64,000 nt of DNA from Undaria pinnatifida (taxonomy: Eukaryota > Sar > Phaeophyceae > Laminariales > Alariaceae), in the NCBI GenBank assembly GCA_012845835.1, contig JABAKD010000025.1, positions 16,097,966 through 16,161,965 of the forward strand, given 5' to 3'. Positions 1 to 10,870 of this stretch are shown here, piece by piece. Below the pieces are notes generated by a model. That model was not told the DNA's origin. It made no database searches and saw only the letters and a program-made list of their open reading frames with translations. Every line of letters starts with the position of its first letter. Positions within the stretch are counted from its first letter, which is position 1. A program made the position numbers and the translations under genes.

Positions 1-97
1 TGATACTCTCACTGCTAAACGCTGCCAGATTTTATTTTGGCGCTTGACAATATCCCATTCGTCGTTTACTCAGGTCGCCATTAATAACACTCATTGA

Positions 98-1264
98 TTG
101 GTTGATACATACTACGGGGATATCTGTGCCCAATCAGTGCGATACCCTTTTCGCCGTCCGTGTCTTCTTCTCCCCCTCCCCTCGCACACGTCGTCGTTCG
201 CCCAGGATGAGAAGGCCCTGGCGTTTTTTACGGCAGTTCCGTACAAATGGCGGCTCTTCTGGGCGATATACACGGTCGGGATTAGCTTCGCGCTTGCCCT
301 GATCGGGCTCGTTTTCCTCGGGGATCCATTGGCTGCAGCAGACGGTGCGGGAGACGTACTCGGCAAGATCCCGCGCTGGTTTGTCTGTGCCGTCAACCCC
401 GGAGCCGTGACCCTCTTATCCTTTTCCCTGAGCGACGCTGTCTTGGCATTTTCAGAAGCTTTGAGCGACGCGTGCACAGAAGCGAACAAAGACGAGACCG
501 TGAAAACGTGGAGTATGGTCAGTGTGATGTGTGTCGCGGGAGTGTACAAGGCCTTCAACAACACCAAAGACCTTCTGAGACGAGATATTTGCTTCTGCGT
601 TACCTTGTGCTTATGGATTGCTCACGGGGTCGTTTCTTGGGGGATATTGTTGAGGGAATCTTGGGGGCTTCTGGTATTGGACTGTGGCGACGAAAATGGC
701 AATGCCGACGACGATGATAGCGTGGGCCTCGGCGATGTGAACGAGCCTGTACTTTATGCAGCCTTAATAATCTCCAACGTGGCCCTCGTCGCCGGGGTTT
801 CAATGAAGGCTTTGGCTACCTTCTTAAGCAACCTTAGGCGGCCGGCGGATATCCCTATGCCGGTGTCGCAGACTCAAGCAGTGGGTTTTCCTAGTCAACA
901 GACGTGCGGCTTTTTAGACGAATCCTGCATACCTTCGATGTTGGTGGGGTGGGGTATTGGATTCTGGGCCACTACTCTATTGCTAGGAGGTACATTGTAC
1001 GAGGTTTGGTGGAGTGGCGCCCCGGTCGTGACTGAGGTTATCAGCTATTTAGTTATACCATGTTTTTTCATCGCGGTCGTATTCGCGATGGCCGATGAAA
1101 ACTTCCTGGGGAAAAGGTTTATACCGTACATCGGCTCTACCACTCGTATTCTGCAAGAAAAACGTGGTGTTTGGTACTGGATTGTGGCGACGGCAATACG
1201 GGATATTCTCCTGATATGGGTGTTAATGTGGAGCTTCTTGGTGCCGTGCTTAAATAACATATGA
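98..1264 (+). CDS. multi-pass membrane protein, probable 3' exon of a host gene
   Basis: Open frame of 388 codons ending in TGA; no family recognised. Hydrophobic stretches lie at residues ~51-75, 94-117, 164-185, 216-235, 281-300, 310-331 and 358-380, so an integral membrane protein with about seven spans is the direct reading. An acidic stretch (GNADDDDS, ~201-208) sits in the loop after the third span, and a second soluble loop lies at ~240-278. The frame opens with TTG and its first ATG is codon 140, so the true start is not visible. A pyrimidine-rich tract ending in CAG at 203-205 looks like a 3' splice acceptor; the exon then begins at 206 (DEKALAFF) and codons 1-36 are intron. Upstream exons would lie outside the window. 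Codon use and the well-placed spans separate it from the junk frames around it. Function is unknown; transporter or receptor are both possible. Confidence 0.6.
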   Translation: MVDTYYGDICAQSVRYPFRRPCLLLPLPSHTSSFAQDEKALAFFTAVPYKWRLFWAIYTVGISFALALIGLVFLGDPLAAADGAGDVLGKIPRWFVCAVNPGAVTLLSFSLSDAVLAFSEALSDACTEANKDETVKTWSMVSVMCVAGVYKAFNNTKDLLRRDICFCVTLCLWIAHGVVSWGILLRESWGLLVLDCGDENGNADDDDSVGLGDVNEPVLYAALIISNVALVAGVSMKALATFLSNLRRPADIPMPVSQTQAVGFPSQQTCGFLDESCIPSMLVGWGIGFWATTLLLGGTLYEVWWSGAPVVTEVISYLVIPCFFIAVVFAMADENFLGKRFIPYIGSTTRILQEKRGVWYWIVATAIRDILLIWVLMWSFLVPCLNNI

Positions 1265-3185
1265 TGCATGCGGAGGCTGCGTTTGTGGGTGTTGGTGTGG
1301 AGCATGCTGGTGATGTGGTTAAACTTTTTGTGGCTGGTGGCTCAGGCGTTTGGAACGATGCTCACATGGGTGTTCATGCGGAACTAACTCCCTAGAGTAG
1401 TGCCTGCTCAAGCAACATATGATTGCTCAGGAGGTTGGGAGACTGCCGTTTTCATAGGGATGCCAGCCGGGCGATGCTTCTTGTACTGGTGTTACCGTAG
1501 ACTAGTGTACAGCAATCGCCGCCCCAATGTCAGTTAAAATTTGTTTTGCGTGTTCTCCTGTATGTTCGTACAGGTATGTTCGTACAGGCGACTATTGTAT
1601 TTTATTGGCGTTTTGGGTTCCCGGTAGCTAGCCAGTCAGCTGCTCTGCGTCGTGTTTGGGTGTCTCGTGATTCCTTGCGGGTCTGAAACCAGATACCGTC
1701 GGAAACTTCTGCTCTTCAGTTATTTCGCACGTTTTAGTGGATGATGCTGATAACATCGGAGGTCATGGCAGTGTTGGTTTTTATCGTCGAGCCAAGTACA
1801 CGGGAAAGTTTTTGGTTCGATGATGACTTTAGCCGGCGAGATATAGTTAGGTTCAGGAATGTGTCGCAGCCTTTAAAGTAGCATAACTCCTTACGCGGTG
1901 AAATAAGCTTTGGGGAGCTTGCGTAATGGGATTCTCGAGCCGGGCTTGTTCATGAGGCTTCCATCCTTTAAGCGAGTACCAGGTACCTTCGTTTCGATGG
2001 GGGCTGGCTTTACCAGCGATGGAAAGGCCTGCCGTCACTAGTTCTTACTATTCATTGGGGTAGAGATTTGTTTATTTTGTGTACCCCTTGTAACAGGTCA
2101 GGGAGGCAATCCGTGGCCCGCAGTTTCTGGCCGCTTCTGGCTCCGGTTTGGGCTCGGGGTTAGGGTTTAGGGTTTAGGGCTATATCCTGGAGTTGGGTTG
2201 GATCTACGCCCACCTCATGCTGCCGCTAGGAATTGCTTCCTAGCTTCCACAATTATTTGACGTTGAATAGCCCGATCCCTAGATCTATCCTAAGCCGTTG
2301 CAAATTAGACCTCGCCACGCGATACGAGCGAAGGCGCATACATTGGTGGAGAGGATGGAGAAGGGGGAGGCAACGGTGAGACCCACCCCGGAATTGACTT
2401 ATGAAGAAGCAGGGCTTGGAATAAATTTGAGGGCGAAAGCGAAACTTAATTATTTTCGGAAGTTTGATACGTAGGAATAACAGATATAACTATGGGGGGT
2501 GAATGTTACGTCGAGGCCACTGCAAAGGTGGATGGTGATATGCATGTGACCCGTCTATCTAGCTGTTTTAATAGTAGGGTCCGCTTTGCATGCCACCTCT
2601 CGTAACTCGCCAGCTAGCTACAAGTGACGATAAATACTCAAGCGAGTGCTGAAATCAACGTTTTAATGCGACTCCTCCTGTAGATGGCAACATGTGTAAT
2701 CTCGTCACCAACCAGATCATGAAACTTCTGGGTGCAAGATTACACCTAGGTCCTGGTGTGTTGCGACGAGGTTCTGTTTTCAGGCCACAAAGTAGACCAA
2801 ACTCTCTACTTTCGAGGCCGGCTCTCTTTGTGGTTTGAGGTCGTCGGAGACGCTCCACGGATCAGCTCCGCATTTTCCCAATTTTGCTCTGATTTGCTCC
2901 AATTATTGTAGAGACCAACGAGACGATTTAACGACAGGCGATTTACGTGACTGGTGTACAGATCGTTTGACGTTGTTTTGTCTTTGCCATGTTAGTGGTA
3001 TCGATAGCCACCAGGCGTACATGTGTTTTCGCTCAGGTATTGACACATGCAACGGAGGCCACTCCTCGCTGGAACCCCCCCCCCCCGTCCCCCTAATTCG
3101 TCGGGAATTCAGCTTTTCGACAGGTAGCTAGATCCTCGCCCATACACATAAAGTTTGCGCGCGTAACGTTTCCGGACAATCGCCA
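1265..3185. other. non-coding stretch after the membrane-protein gene
   Basis: No convincing gene on either strand. The first ~130 bases repeat wording of the gene end (ATGTGGAGC, GGTGTTGGTGTGGAGC) and may be 3' UTR. A short telomere-like run is listed separately. A poly-C run occurs near 3070-3085. Confidence 0.5.
2160..2179 (+). repeat. interstitial telomere-like repeat (TTAGGG + 2x TTTAGGG)
   Basis: Three consecutive units, TTAGGG then TTTAGGG twice, in otherwise unremarkable DNA. Too short to call a telomere remnant with confidence. Confidence 0.6.
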
Positions 3186-3189
3186 CTCA

Positions 3190-4530
3190 TTAAAGAAAAT
3201 CCTGGCCCCACCATGCTGCAACACCCCCCTTGCCCGGCGCATAAATATCATCGCTGCAAAGCGTGCACCCCAGTCGTGGCCCGCAAAAACGGTTTTTGCG
3301 CCTTTCATCCGACGGGTCTCCTATCCCTCCCCGGCACCCCGGCACTGCAGTACCACCCCCTCCCCGACGTATAGCTCTCGTCGATCACGAATAGGCACAT
3401 CCTGGCCAGACCCGGTCACAGCGAAATAGTTTCACCAGGTACACCAGTCACAGTGCCCGGTGCCCCAGCGCTACAACACCCTTCTGCATGATGCGTGACT
3501 CCGTCGGTCCGCGGCGTGCATCCCGGTATGGCCCGAAAAATCAGTGTGTGCGTTCACCGTTTATACGAAGGGGCTCCGGTCCCTTCTCGGTGCCCCGGCA
3601 CTTCAACACTCCCCCAGCCCGGCGCATATCTATTGTCGGTCACATGCAGACATCCCAACCGCGACCCGGTAGTAGCGTGGGGTCTTCCATTCCAGATATA
3701 CGGAATCTCCCAAACCTGCCCGGTGTCCCAGCGCTACAACACTCCTCCACGTGTCGCGTAGTTACCGTCAGTTCAAGGCTGGTATCCCCGTCACGAGCCG
3801 GGAACAGTGTGTGCACCTTCCATAAATCGGATCCCGCTTCTCTTCCCAGCGCTCCAGCGACACAACACCCCCCCCAGCTTCCCGAAGAACAAGTATGTTC
3901 CTGTATGAAGCGGGCCTTCCGACCAAAAACCAGAAACAGTGCATCTTCTATACGTCGGGTCCTGCTTCTTTTCCCAGCACAGCCGCGCCGCAACAACCCC
4001 CCTGATGTACGACGACGGTCGGGTCAACCGGGCATCTTGATCACGGCCCGATAACGGTGTGTGTACCTTTCATACGCCGGGTCCCCCACGCCTTCGCGCC
4101 GCCCCGGAATTGCAGAACAAACCCCTGACCGACGCATGATTATCGTCGGTCCAAAGCGGACATCCCAGTCACAACCCGGTAAAACAGCGTGTGGGTTTCC
4201 GTAAGCCGGATCACCCGTCACATCTCGGCGCCTCCTCGGCGTGGTAATACCCACCCTGCTCGACGCAGCATTGTCGCCTGCCCAAAGTGGGGATCCCTAT
4301 GACGGCCACGGCAACAGCGAGCTCGCCTCCCATTTACTGTGTTGTCCGTTCTTCCTTTGGGCCGACTGACTACAACACCCCCCCTAGCCCGGCGCATGTG
4401 GCCCTCGGTCCCAAGCGAGCATTCCGTTCTATCAGCCTTTATTTTGTTGCCAATCTTCTGCACTTCCTCGGCGCCCCGTTCCTGTCACATCAACCCAGCC
4501 CGACGCCTCTGGGCGCCGTCGTTCAACCAG
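3190..4530 (+). repeat. degenerate ~128-bp tandem array, about 11 units
   Basis: A phrase like CTACAACACCCCCC recurs near 3214, 3341, 3473, 3603, 3735, 3860, 3990, 4114, 4240, 4370 and 4490, i.e. every ~125-130 bases. Each unit also carries a variant of GCCCGGCGCAT, then a GTCGGTCC-like phrase, a CATCCCAGTCACG-like phrase and a CGGTAACAGTGTGTG-like phrase in the same order. Units are strongly diverged. Open frames crossing it on both strands are by-products of the periodicity. Confidence 0.75.
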
Positions 4531-5639
4531 CATTCCGGCAACCGAGCACGCCTCCCTTTGTAGTTCCAAGCCACCTTTTGGAATGTGGAACATATTGTAC
4601 ATCATACAACATGGTCATAAAACCTGACATAGTACACATTATTGCTGTACTCTAGTTGCGTTGGTATGTTTGTGAGTTTGTTATCTGGCTTGGAAGTAGC
4701 TTTTTTTTCGAGTATGTGTAACATACATACACCTCATAAACCTGAATGCGGTGCATGCATATTGAAGTATAGCACTGGACACATATATACGTCTACAATT
4801 TATGTTTGATTTTCTTCGGTTTCTCATTTTCTCTAGGACAAATGGAGAAGGCGTAGTAACCGCGCAGCAGATACCCTGTATCTCTTTCTTTTTCCTGGGT
4901 AAAACTCGCATGGGCAACACAGCATTACGAGTAGCATTTTTGGTATGAGTACACCCACCATGGACTATTGCCGTATATTCTGTGTTCGTAGACGAGTACG
5001 TACGTACATACACAAACACTTAGTACGACATATTTCGCTGTACTGGACGAGCGTCCACAGCTTTTTATTTTCCAAGATTTCACCGCGCTCTAGATATTAA
5101 TTCAAGGGCGTTTTGAACACCCAGTAGACTGGATTGAGCTTCTGTTCTGGAGAATTTTTCGCTGGCAATTACACCACGGGTATTTCGCGGCATGATTACA
5201 TCCATATTCCCGCTGGTCATGTACAAGTCTGAATATGTTGTTATATTGCATTTTTAGTCTCTAAGGGACATGATTACATCCGATTGCCGATTTTCATACG
5301 GAGGTCTGAATAGGTCATCCCATTTATGTACATTATTTTCAGTATCGGATTGCCCTAGCTACTGGCCTTTCATCAAAGGGGGCGTATCAATATGGACTCA
5401 ACGGTCCATTAGTATCTAGTTTACGGCAGAGGTGCACCACGTTTTTTCTGGGGTTCCTATTTTTGGGAGCTCAAGACCTCTAAAAAAACTGGACAAAACC
5501 AAAACTTCTACCGGGTGAAAAATCCCATGGCCTAGGTACACAACAACCATCGTGCGAACAAATTACCTGTTTCAGACGATTTCTGGTTGAGGAGCCCCGT
5601 CATTCAGAAACCAATTTAGACCAAAAATACCGCCTCTAT
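4531..5639. other. non-coding stretch
   Basis: No gene seen. AT-rich around 4600-5100. The part from ~5420 to 5650 (phrases GGGGTTCC, CCTCTAAAAAAACTGG, CCTCTATCATAGCACGCGT) is a diverged relative of the dispersed module that is common at 33.7-38.8 kb. Confidence 0.45.
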
Positions 5640-5659
5640 CATAGCACGCGTCCCGAGCA

Positions 5660-5900
5660 CCAGCAGCAATATGGGGGGACTGGTTTGGTGGGTAACACCG
5701 GACGTGGGTGGTGCCAGCCGGAGTCTCCCCGGCCACGAGGAGCGCCAATGGGAATGGTGTATAAGTGGGAGCGGTATGATGCTCTCGGTCATAAGGCCGC
5801 GGTTAGTAGAGCCCCAAACGCTTTTGGGGGCTAATGCAGTATATGTGGAGCGTACGGTCATCTGGCCAGGCAGTGTCGCACTGGTCCGCCCACTCGTATG
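5660..5900 (+). pseudogene. gag C-terminus with CCHC zinc knuckle (copia-0)
   Basis: Bases 5835-5876 read CSICGAYGHLARQC, a perfect C-x2-C-x4-H-x4-C retroviral-type knuckle, followed by RTGPP. Upstream, in the same broken frame, the reading GMVYKWERYDALGHKAAV is gag-like. A TAA directly precedes the knuckle. Known role of the family: the knuckle of the gag nucleocapsid binds element RNA during particle assembly. The rest of gag is not recognisable. Confidence 0.65.
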
Positions 5901-5989
5901 CACGCCAACGCCATGTTTGGTTGCGGCATTGGCGTACCGGAACAGGTAGCCTAGCCACAGTGGCAAAGTGGCCTAGTCATGCATGGTGA

Positions 5990-6325
5990 TGACGGCGACG
6001 CATGAAGCGCGGGTGGTGAGAGCGGTGGATCGCAATTTTGGGCCGGAGACGGTGAGTGCGGTGGTGAACAGCACTGGGCCGGGGGCGATAAGGGCGGTGG
6101 CAAACAACACTGGGCCGGGGGCGGTGAGGGCGGTGGCAAACAACACTGGGACGGTGTGGGCGGTGGCGCACAGTTTTTGGCCGGGGGTGGCGAGGGCTGT
6201 GGAGTATCGCATTGGGCCGGGGGCGGTGGGGGCGCGGTGCACAGGTTTTGGCCGGGGGCGGTGGGGGCTATGGAGTATCACATTGGGCCGGGACCGGTTA
6301 GGGCGTGGACACGGCGACGTCCTGG
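5990..6325 (+). repeat. GC-rich ~39-bp minisatellite (8-9 units)
   Basis: Units centred on GGGCCGGGGGCGGTGAGG and GCGGTGGCAAACAACACT repeat about every 36-40 bases. On the plus strand they encode a repeated AVANNTGPGAVR-like peptide in a 157-codon open frame; this is a by-product of a period divisible by three. Units diverge towards the 3' side, where CACAGGTTTTGGCC replaces the AACAACACTGGGCC phrase. Confidence 0.75.
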
Positions 6326-6365
6326 GACAGCCAGAGCAGGGGGGCGGAGGAGCCTGCGGGGGTGA

Positions 6366-6868
6366 GCGCTTGACAGCGCAGGCGCTCACATGCTTGATGG
6401 ACATGTACTTTTCCGTAAGGAGAAGTTTGGGAACTGCGTCGAAGCCACGAGAGTAGTAAGGCACGTTAACACTCACGAACTTACTGCAGCAATGCTGAAG
6501 CCTGGTAAGTAAAGATGGATCGACGTTAACGACTTGCACTGTTCTCTTGGCCACGTTCACGAATGTTGGTTTTTGTGAGACTGCACGTCAGTTGGGGGTA
6601 AAGGTGACGGGGCGTTTGGGGTATTGTGACGGGTGTGCGGGGGTTAAGGGGATCCGCAAGCCTGTCGCGAAGTCGACATCGAACCGTGCCGGGCAGCGTC
6701 TACACCGCCTGTTCGCCGACCTTGCGGGACCTATGCCGACGTCCACCGGCGGCGCTCAGTACTGCCTGATGATCGTCGATGACGCCACCAACATTGGTTG
6801 GCCTGTCTTCTTGCCGGATAAGAGCGGGGCCGCGGTCACCCATGGTTTTCGCACTTTGCTAGAAGGGT
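6366..6868 (+). pseudogene. copia-0 GAG-pre-integrase and integrase, 5' part
   Basis: The reading DVNDLHCSLGHVHE followed by YCDGC gives the H-H-C-C zinc-binding region at the integrase N-terminus. It continues into FADLAGPMP (first catalytic Asp region) and LMIVDDATN, the core beta-strands of a copia integrase. The coding sequence stops abruptly at ~6868 where an inserted element begins, and resumes at ~7114. Stops and frame changes upstream show it is dead. Confidence 0.8.
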
Positions 6869-7113
6869 CATCCCACGGTAGGGGTGGCAGGGTTTAGGGC
6901 CGAAACGTCCGTTGGCGATTGAGCTCCTCATGTGAGCAACTGTCGGTTAATGAAGAAATTTCACGAGTATATTCGGTTTTAGGACTAAGGCACAGAATCT
7001 TGGTCCGGTTGTGCAAACGAATGCCTTCGAAATAATTTTTCGAGTGAGATATTAAGCTCCTCGTGTGAGGACCTCAGGGACTTTCTGCTGCAGCTCTACC
7101 GTGGGATGGTTCG
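6869..7113. mobile_element. MITE-like insertion in the copia-0 integrase
   Basis: About 245 bp that interrupt an otherwise continuous integrase reading. The ends are inverted: TCATCCCACGGTAG near 6872 and CTACCGTGGGATGG near 7098. Inside, AGCTCCTCATGTGAG and AGCTCCTCGTGTGAG occur as subterminal direct repeats. It has no coding capacity. A related copy lies at ~11655-11905. No clear target duplication could be fixed. Confidence 0.7.
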
Positions 7114-8400
7114 GAAGCTATCAAACGCCTTCGGAAAGCCGGCATGCCTCCGCACGGACAACGGCAATGAATTTACCAACAAGTAATTCTAGACGCTGAT
7201 GTCCGACAACAACATCCCCCGCGAGTACAGGTCCGTTGGTGGTCCGGAGCGCAACGGACGGGTGAAGCGGGAGTTGGCTCTTGTTGCGGAAGTGGGGATG
7301 GCAGCGTTCCTGGAATTCCAGCTCATGGTGTAGAGTTCCCGGCAAAGGCGCTCGACTCATGTGGCCGGAAGCTTGAACGTGGATGTGCGACGCGCTCAAC
7401 ATTATGGCGCGGGTGGATGAGAAGCCCGACATGACGTGCTCTTTCAAGAAGTTTCACGGGAGGCCCTACAGGAGGGCCGTACACCCGTGCATGATGCCAG
7501 GGCACCACAAGGTCAAGCGGGCGGTCAAGTTGAAGCTGAAGGGTGAGCCATTAACTCCGGCAGCGACCACGCACCGGACTGCTTCAAGATCATTCCATCG
7601 CGGTCAGGCGCCACAAGATACTTGACCGATGTGACGTGGGGCTACCGGCGTGCGCCCTTCGTGGGGGAGTGGATCACGGGTAGCGGAGGTGCTGCGATGG
7701 CTGCGCCATCACCACCTCCGGCGAAGGGGGGGGCGCCAGTACCTCAGCCCAGGAACCGGAAACGCCGCAGGGCTTCGAGGTGTAGTGCCGTCAGACGCTG
7801 CAAGTATCCAGTGCATCGCCGACGCACCTGCCTGCTGACACGTCCATGTCGCAACGGCAGGAGGTGTCGGTGTCAGTTATACCGTCGGAGCACCCGCCGC
7901 GTGCATCGCCCGTGCCGCAACGCACACCGAGGCAAGGTTCAACGTCGGAGTCCCCGCCGCCTGCGTCGCCCATGGCGCAGCGTCAGGAGGCACAGGAGGC
8001 CTGTGCACGGCAGGAGCTCCCGCCGCCCGCGCCGTCCATACCGCAGCGACAGGAAGCGCCCGTCGCCAGCGCGTCGCCGGAGCCTGTCACCGCGCCTCCG
8101 CCCCCTACCTCGTCGGTCAGCAACCGCGGGTAACGCCGGCATTGACGAGGTCATCTTCGCGGTAACAAGGGGGCAAGAATCAACGGCATGGCTTAGTTTT
8201 GGTGCTAGCCACGCAGGAGAACATTGACATGGACATTGCTGACCTGCCCTCGCCGTATACGCCCCCCTTGATCCTTCAAGCCCAGCGAGCGAGTTAGTGA
8301 CACCCGACACGAATGCGCAGGCATGAGCGGACGAGTACTCGGATGTGTGGCATCGTGCTATGGAGGTAGAGAGCGGTGGCCTGATGGGTGCGGAGACGTT
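7114..8400 (+). pseudogene. copia-0 integrase 3' part and integrase-RT linker
   Basis: Reading resumes with KLSNAFGKPACLRTDNGNEF, which holds the second catalytic Asp (TDNG) of the integrase core, then continues with broken copies of the downstream core (VGGPERNGRVK-like, with the catalytic Glu region recognisable) and of the SPYEMWYG-type C-terminal region (KKFHGRPYRRAVHP). From ~7690 to 8130 the sequence encodes, in one frame, a Pro/Ser/Gln-rich linker with repeated PPPASP and PQRQE phrases, typical of the disordered region between integrase and RT. Several frameshifts and stops. Confidence 0.7.
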
Positions 8401-9240
8401 TGGCGCTGAGATGGACGCGACATTTGGTGGCACGTAGCAACGAAATGGCATCAACGTGATCTCTGCCAAGTGCATTTATTCTTGGAAGGTTAACGAGTTT
8501 GGTAGAGAAGTGCGGGCAAAGGCAAGATTAGAAGCAAGGGGCTTCGGGTAACGTGCAGGCGTTGACATTTTCGGTACTTTTTCCCCGTGCCCATGCGCTG
8601 CGAGCATTCGTCTGCTGGCTGCGATTGCGTGCGAGTTGCAAATGGACTTGTGCCATTTCGATGCCAAGCAAGCATGTGTCCAGTCTGAGCTAAATGAGGA
8701 AGTCTACATGCGCCTCCCATGGACATGTGGGGCGATATCCGGCAAGGCGGTTAAGTTGTGTCGCAGTTTGTGTGGCTTGAAGCAGGCGTCGCGACAATGG
8801 AACCATCACTTGTTGCGCGGTATGAGGGATCTTGAGTTTGAGCAATGTGAAGCTGATGGGTGCGTGATCCGTTTGATAGAGAAAGGGGCCGTTTCCATCG
8901 TGGTAGTAGTACACGTAGACGATTTTTGCGATGAGGCTTAAGAGCAAGTGTGACAAGTTTTTGAGGATCTGAACCAGTTCGTTCCTGTCAACAACCTGGG
9001 GGAGGTTGTAGTGGTACGCAGGTTGCCGATTTTCTCGAGACTGGAGTGCGGGGACGTTGACGATATCACAGTGGGTTTTTGCTGAGAGTATAGTAGCGAA
9101 GTTTGGTGTCACTCACTGCAAGAGTATTCCGATGGCGGTTGACCTGAAGCTCCATCGGTTTGACAAGAATGAGCAAGAGGGTAATCAGCCTTTTCGGTCG
9201 TTGGTTGGGCACCTGATGTGGATCATCAACCAGACTTGAC
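8400..9240 (+). pseudogene. copia-0 reverse transcriptase
   Basis: Copia RT motifs are readable: KVNEFGREVRAKARLEARGF near 8490, then LQMDLCHFDAKQACVQSE (motif A), LCGLKQASRQWN near 8770 and VVHVDDF near 8909-8930 (the VDD of motif C). The frame is closed by TAA straight after the HVDD region and broken several times; the GHLMWIINQT phrase ends at TGA 9237-9239. Confidence 0.8.
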
Positions 9241-9379
9241 CGGACACCCTCAATGCGGTCAGAGTGGCGGCAAGGTACTCGGCGGCGCCAAAGTTATTGC
9301 ATTGGCAGGCAGCTTTGCACATCGAGATTTACATCAATCTACGACCACTTACGGCACTACGTTCCAGATAGGTATGAGA

Positions 9380-9861
9380 TGCGGAGTTAATTTGGAGTTA
9401 TGCGTGGATGCAGACCACGCGGAGGAGGCAAATAACCGGAGGTCTGTCTCTGGTGGAGTTGTGATGTGCGCTGGCGTCTGCGTATTGCATTACTCTAGGA
9501 CGCAGAGATGAGATACCCTTTCTTCTACGGAGGCAGAGTACGTAGCTATAGCCACGGGTTCCGCGAGACAACTTTCATGCGATATATCTGGAGCTTTATT
9601 TTCCTTGACCGCAGCGTGGGGTCTACAGCGGTGAATGATGACAACAAGGAGGCGATCCATCTGGCCAACAATCCTGTGACTACTTCTAACGGTAAGCACA
9701 TTGATGTTTGCCACCACTTTCTTCGGGAGCGTGTTACTAATGGCGAGTTAAGGCTGTCCATGTACCGTCGGCACAGCAGCGTGCTGACTTTCTCACCAAA
9801 GCGCTGCCTACGGAGGCGTTTCGTTTTCACCGTAACTATGTCAGGAACTTATGGTGATTAG
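9380..9861 (+). pseudogene. copia-0 RNase H and 3' end of pol
   Basis: LELCVDADHAEEANNRRSVSGG is the copia RNase H start (VDADxA...RRSVSG). TEAEYVA, the DNKEAIHLANNP phrase, and SNGKHIDV-HHFL follow in different frames, then VTNGEL and a decayed DFLTKALPTEAF end. Frames change at least three times. Past 9861 no LTR was identified. Confidence 0.8.
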
Positions 9862-10587
9862 GTTCATTTAATTTTTGTTTTCCGAGGTGTTGGCTGGAGC
9901 TGTCATGGAAACACGATCATTTGGTTTTGGCCTTCGAGGTGTTCGTTGAAGTTGTCATGGAAACACCTTTTTACCCGAGCGAAAGGGGGGGAACTGCTGC
10001 ATACCAGGCGTGCACTGCGACCAATGAACTGTGGCGAGCATTAGGGGGGGGGTGGTTGTGCTCGGGCACAGAGATATTCCATCGTAGAATATGGAATTTT
10101 CTACGTTGCGTTGTGAATTAGGGATTCGTTGCAGATACACGCGAGCTAGTAAGATACTGTTTGACGAGCAGGGGGGGGGGGCATAATACTCAGCGTGTCA
10201 GCAACCAATGCATTCGTGACATATGGAGCAACCGAAAATATATGTGCTATAAATGGACGCGGTAGCATCAAGGTGAAGGCAGGGTTGCAAGGAAAAACTA
10301 TGAACTGTTCCAATAGTAGGAGTGTTCCGAATGTCGCGCTTGCTAGTTGGTCTGTGACTTTACGCGAGTTCTAGGGTGACTGACCTTACCGCGAACTGGC
10401 ATGTTTCCCGACACGGCATGCGAGATAAGTACGACCCGATATCAAACGTGTGCGGTGTTATCATTTATTGGCGAATACCGTTATCTCCTGTACATGGACG
10501 CATGCGTCGAGCGATCGGTATTATGTTCCTTTGTCTTACTATGTATTGATACAGGAACGGTATTTAATTCTAGCGGGATAAGAGTAG
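9862..10587. other. non-coding stretch downstream of copia-0
   Basis: No gene seen. A phrase like CGAGGTGTT(G/C)G...AGCTGTCATGGAAACAC occurs twice (9882-9915 and 9934-9968). Poly-G runs occur near 10044 and 10172. Confidence 0.5.
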
Positions 10588-10870
10588 TGGTGTTCAATTT
10601 GGAGTTATATTTTGATTCGAACAATGCACGCAAAGCTATACGTCCGAGGTCAACCTCTGGTGGGGTTGGTGTGATGTGTGCTGGTGCCGGGTGCATCGTT
10701 TTTATCTTGAGTGCAGACACGCGTTACGTTTTCGTCTATGGAACTGAAGTGTGACCAACGGGGAGTTTGAGATCTTCGACGTGCGTCAGCGTATAATGGT
10801 AGCATGCAGATTTTCTCACCAGACCGTTGCATACGGAGGCGGTTTGCCGTTTGCGTTTGCATTCGCTCGT
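10588..10870 (+). pseudogene. second partial copia-0-type RNase H, internally deleted
   Basis: LELYFDSNNARKAIRPRSTSGG parallels LELCVDADHAEEANNRRSVSGG of copia-0 RNase H, followed by the same VMCAGxxC phrase. It then skips to VTNGEF and a FSHQTVAYGGG end that matches the VTNGEL and FSPKRCLRRR end at 9735-9830. So about 200 bases between these phrases are missing relative to copia-0. Decayed, with frames broken. Confidence 0.65.

Larger units (their letters stand above)
5640..9861 (+). mobile_element. old Ty1/copia retrotransposon (copia-0), heavily decayed
   Basis: Copia order gag knuckle, integrase, long linker, RT, RNase H can be followed along the plus strand through many frameshifts and stops. 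LTRs were not found. It differs from copia-1 and copia-2 by a proline/serine/arginine-rich integrase-RT linker and by divergent RT and RNase H sequence, so it is a separate family. A minisatellite lies between gag and integrase, and a small inverted-repeat element is inserted in the integrase. Confidence 0.8.

Noticed and set aside
3488-4054. 188-residue open frame in the decayed tandem array
   Set aside because: Overlaps other open frames on both strands and has no domain; explained by array composition.
6840-6900. Telomere remnant at GGGTTTAGGG near 6890
   Set aside because: Single unit inside the small inverted-repeat element.
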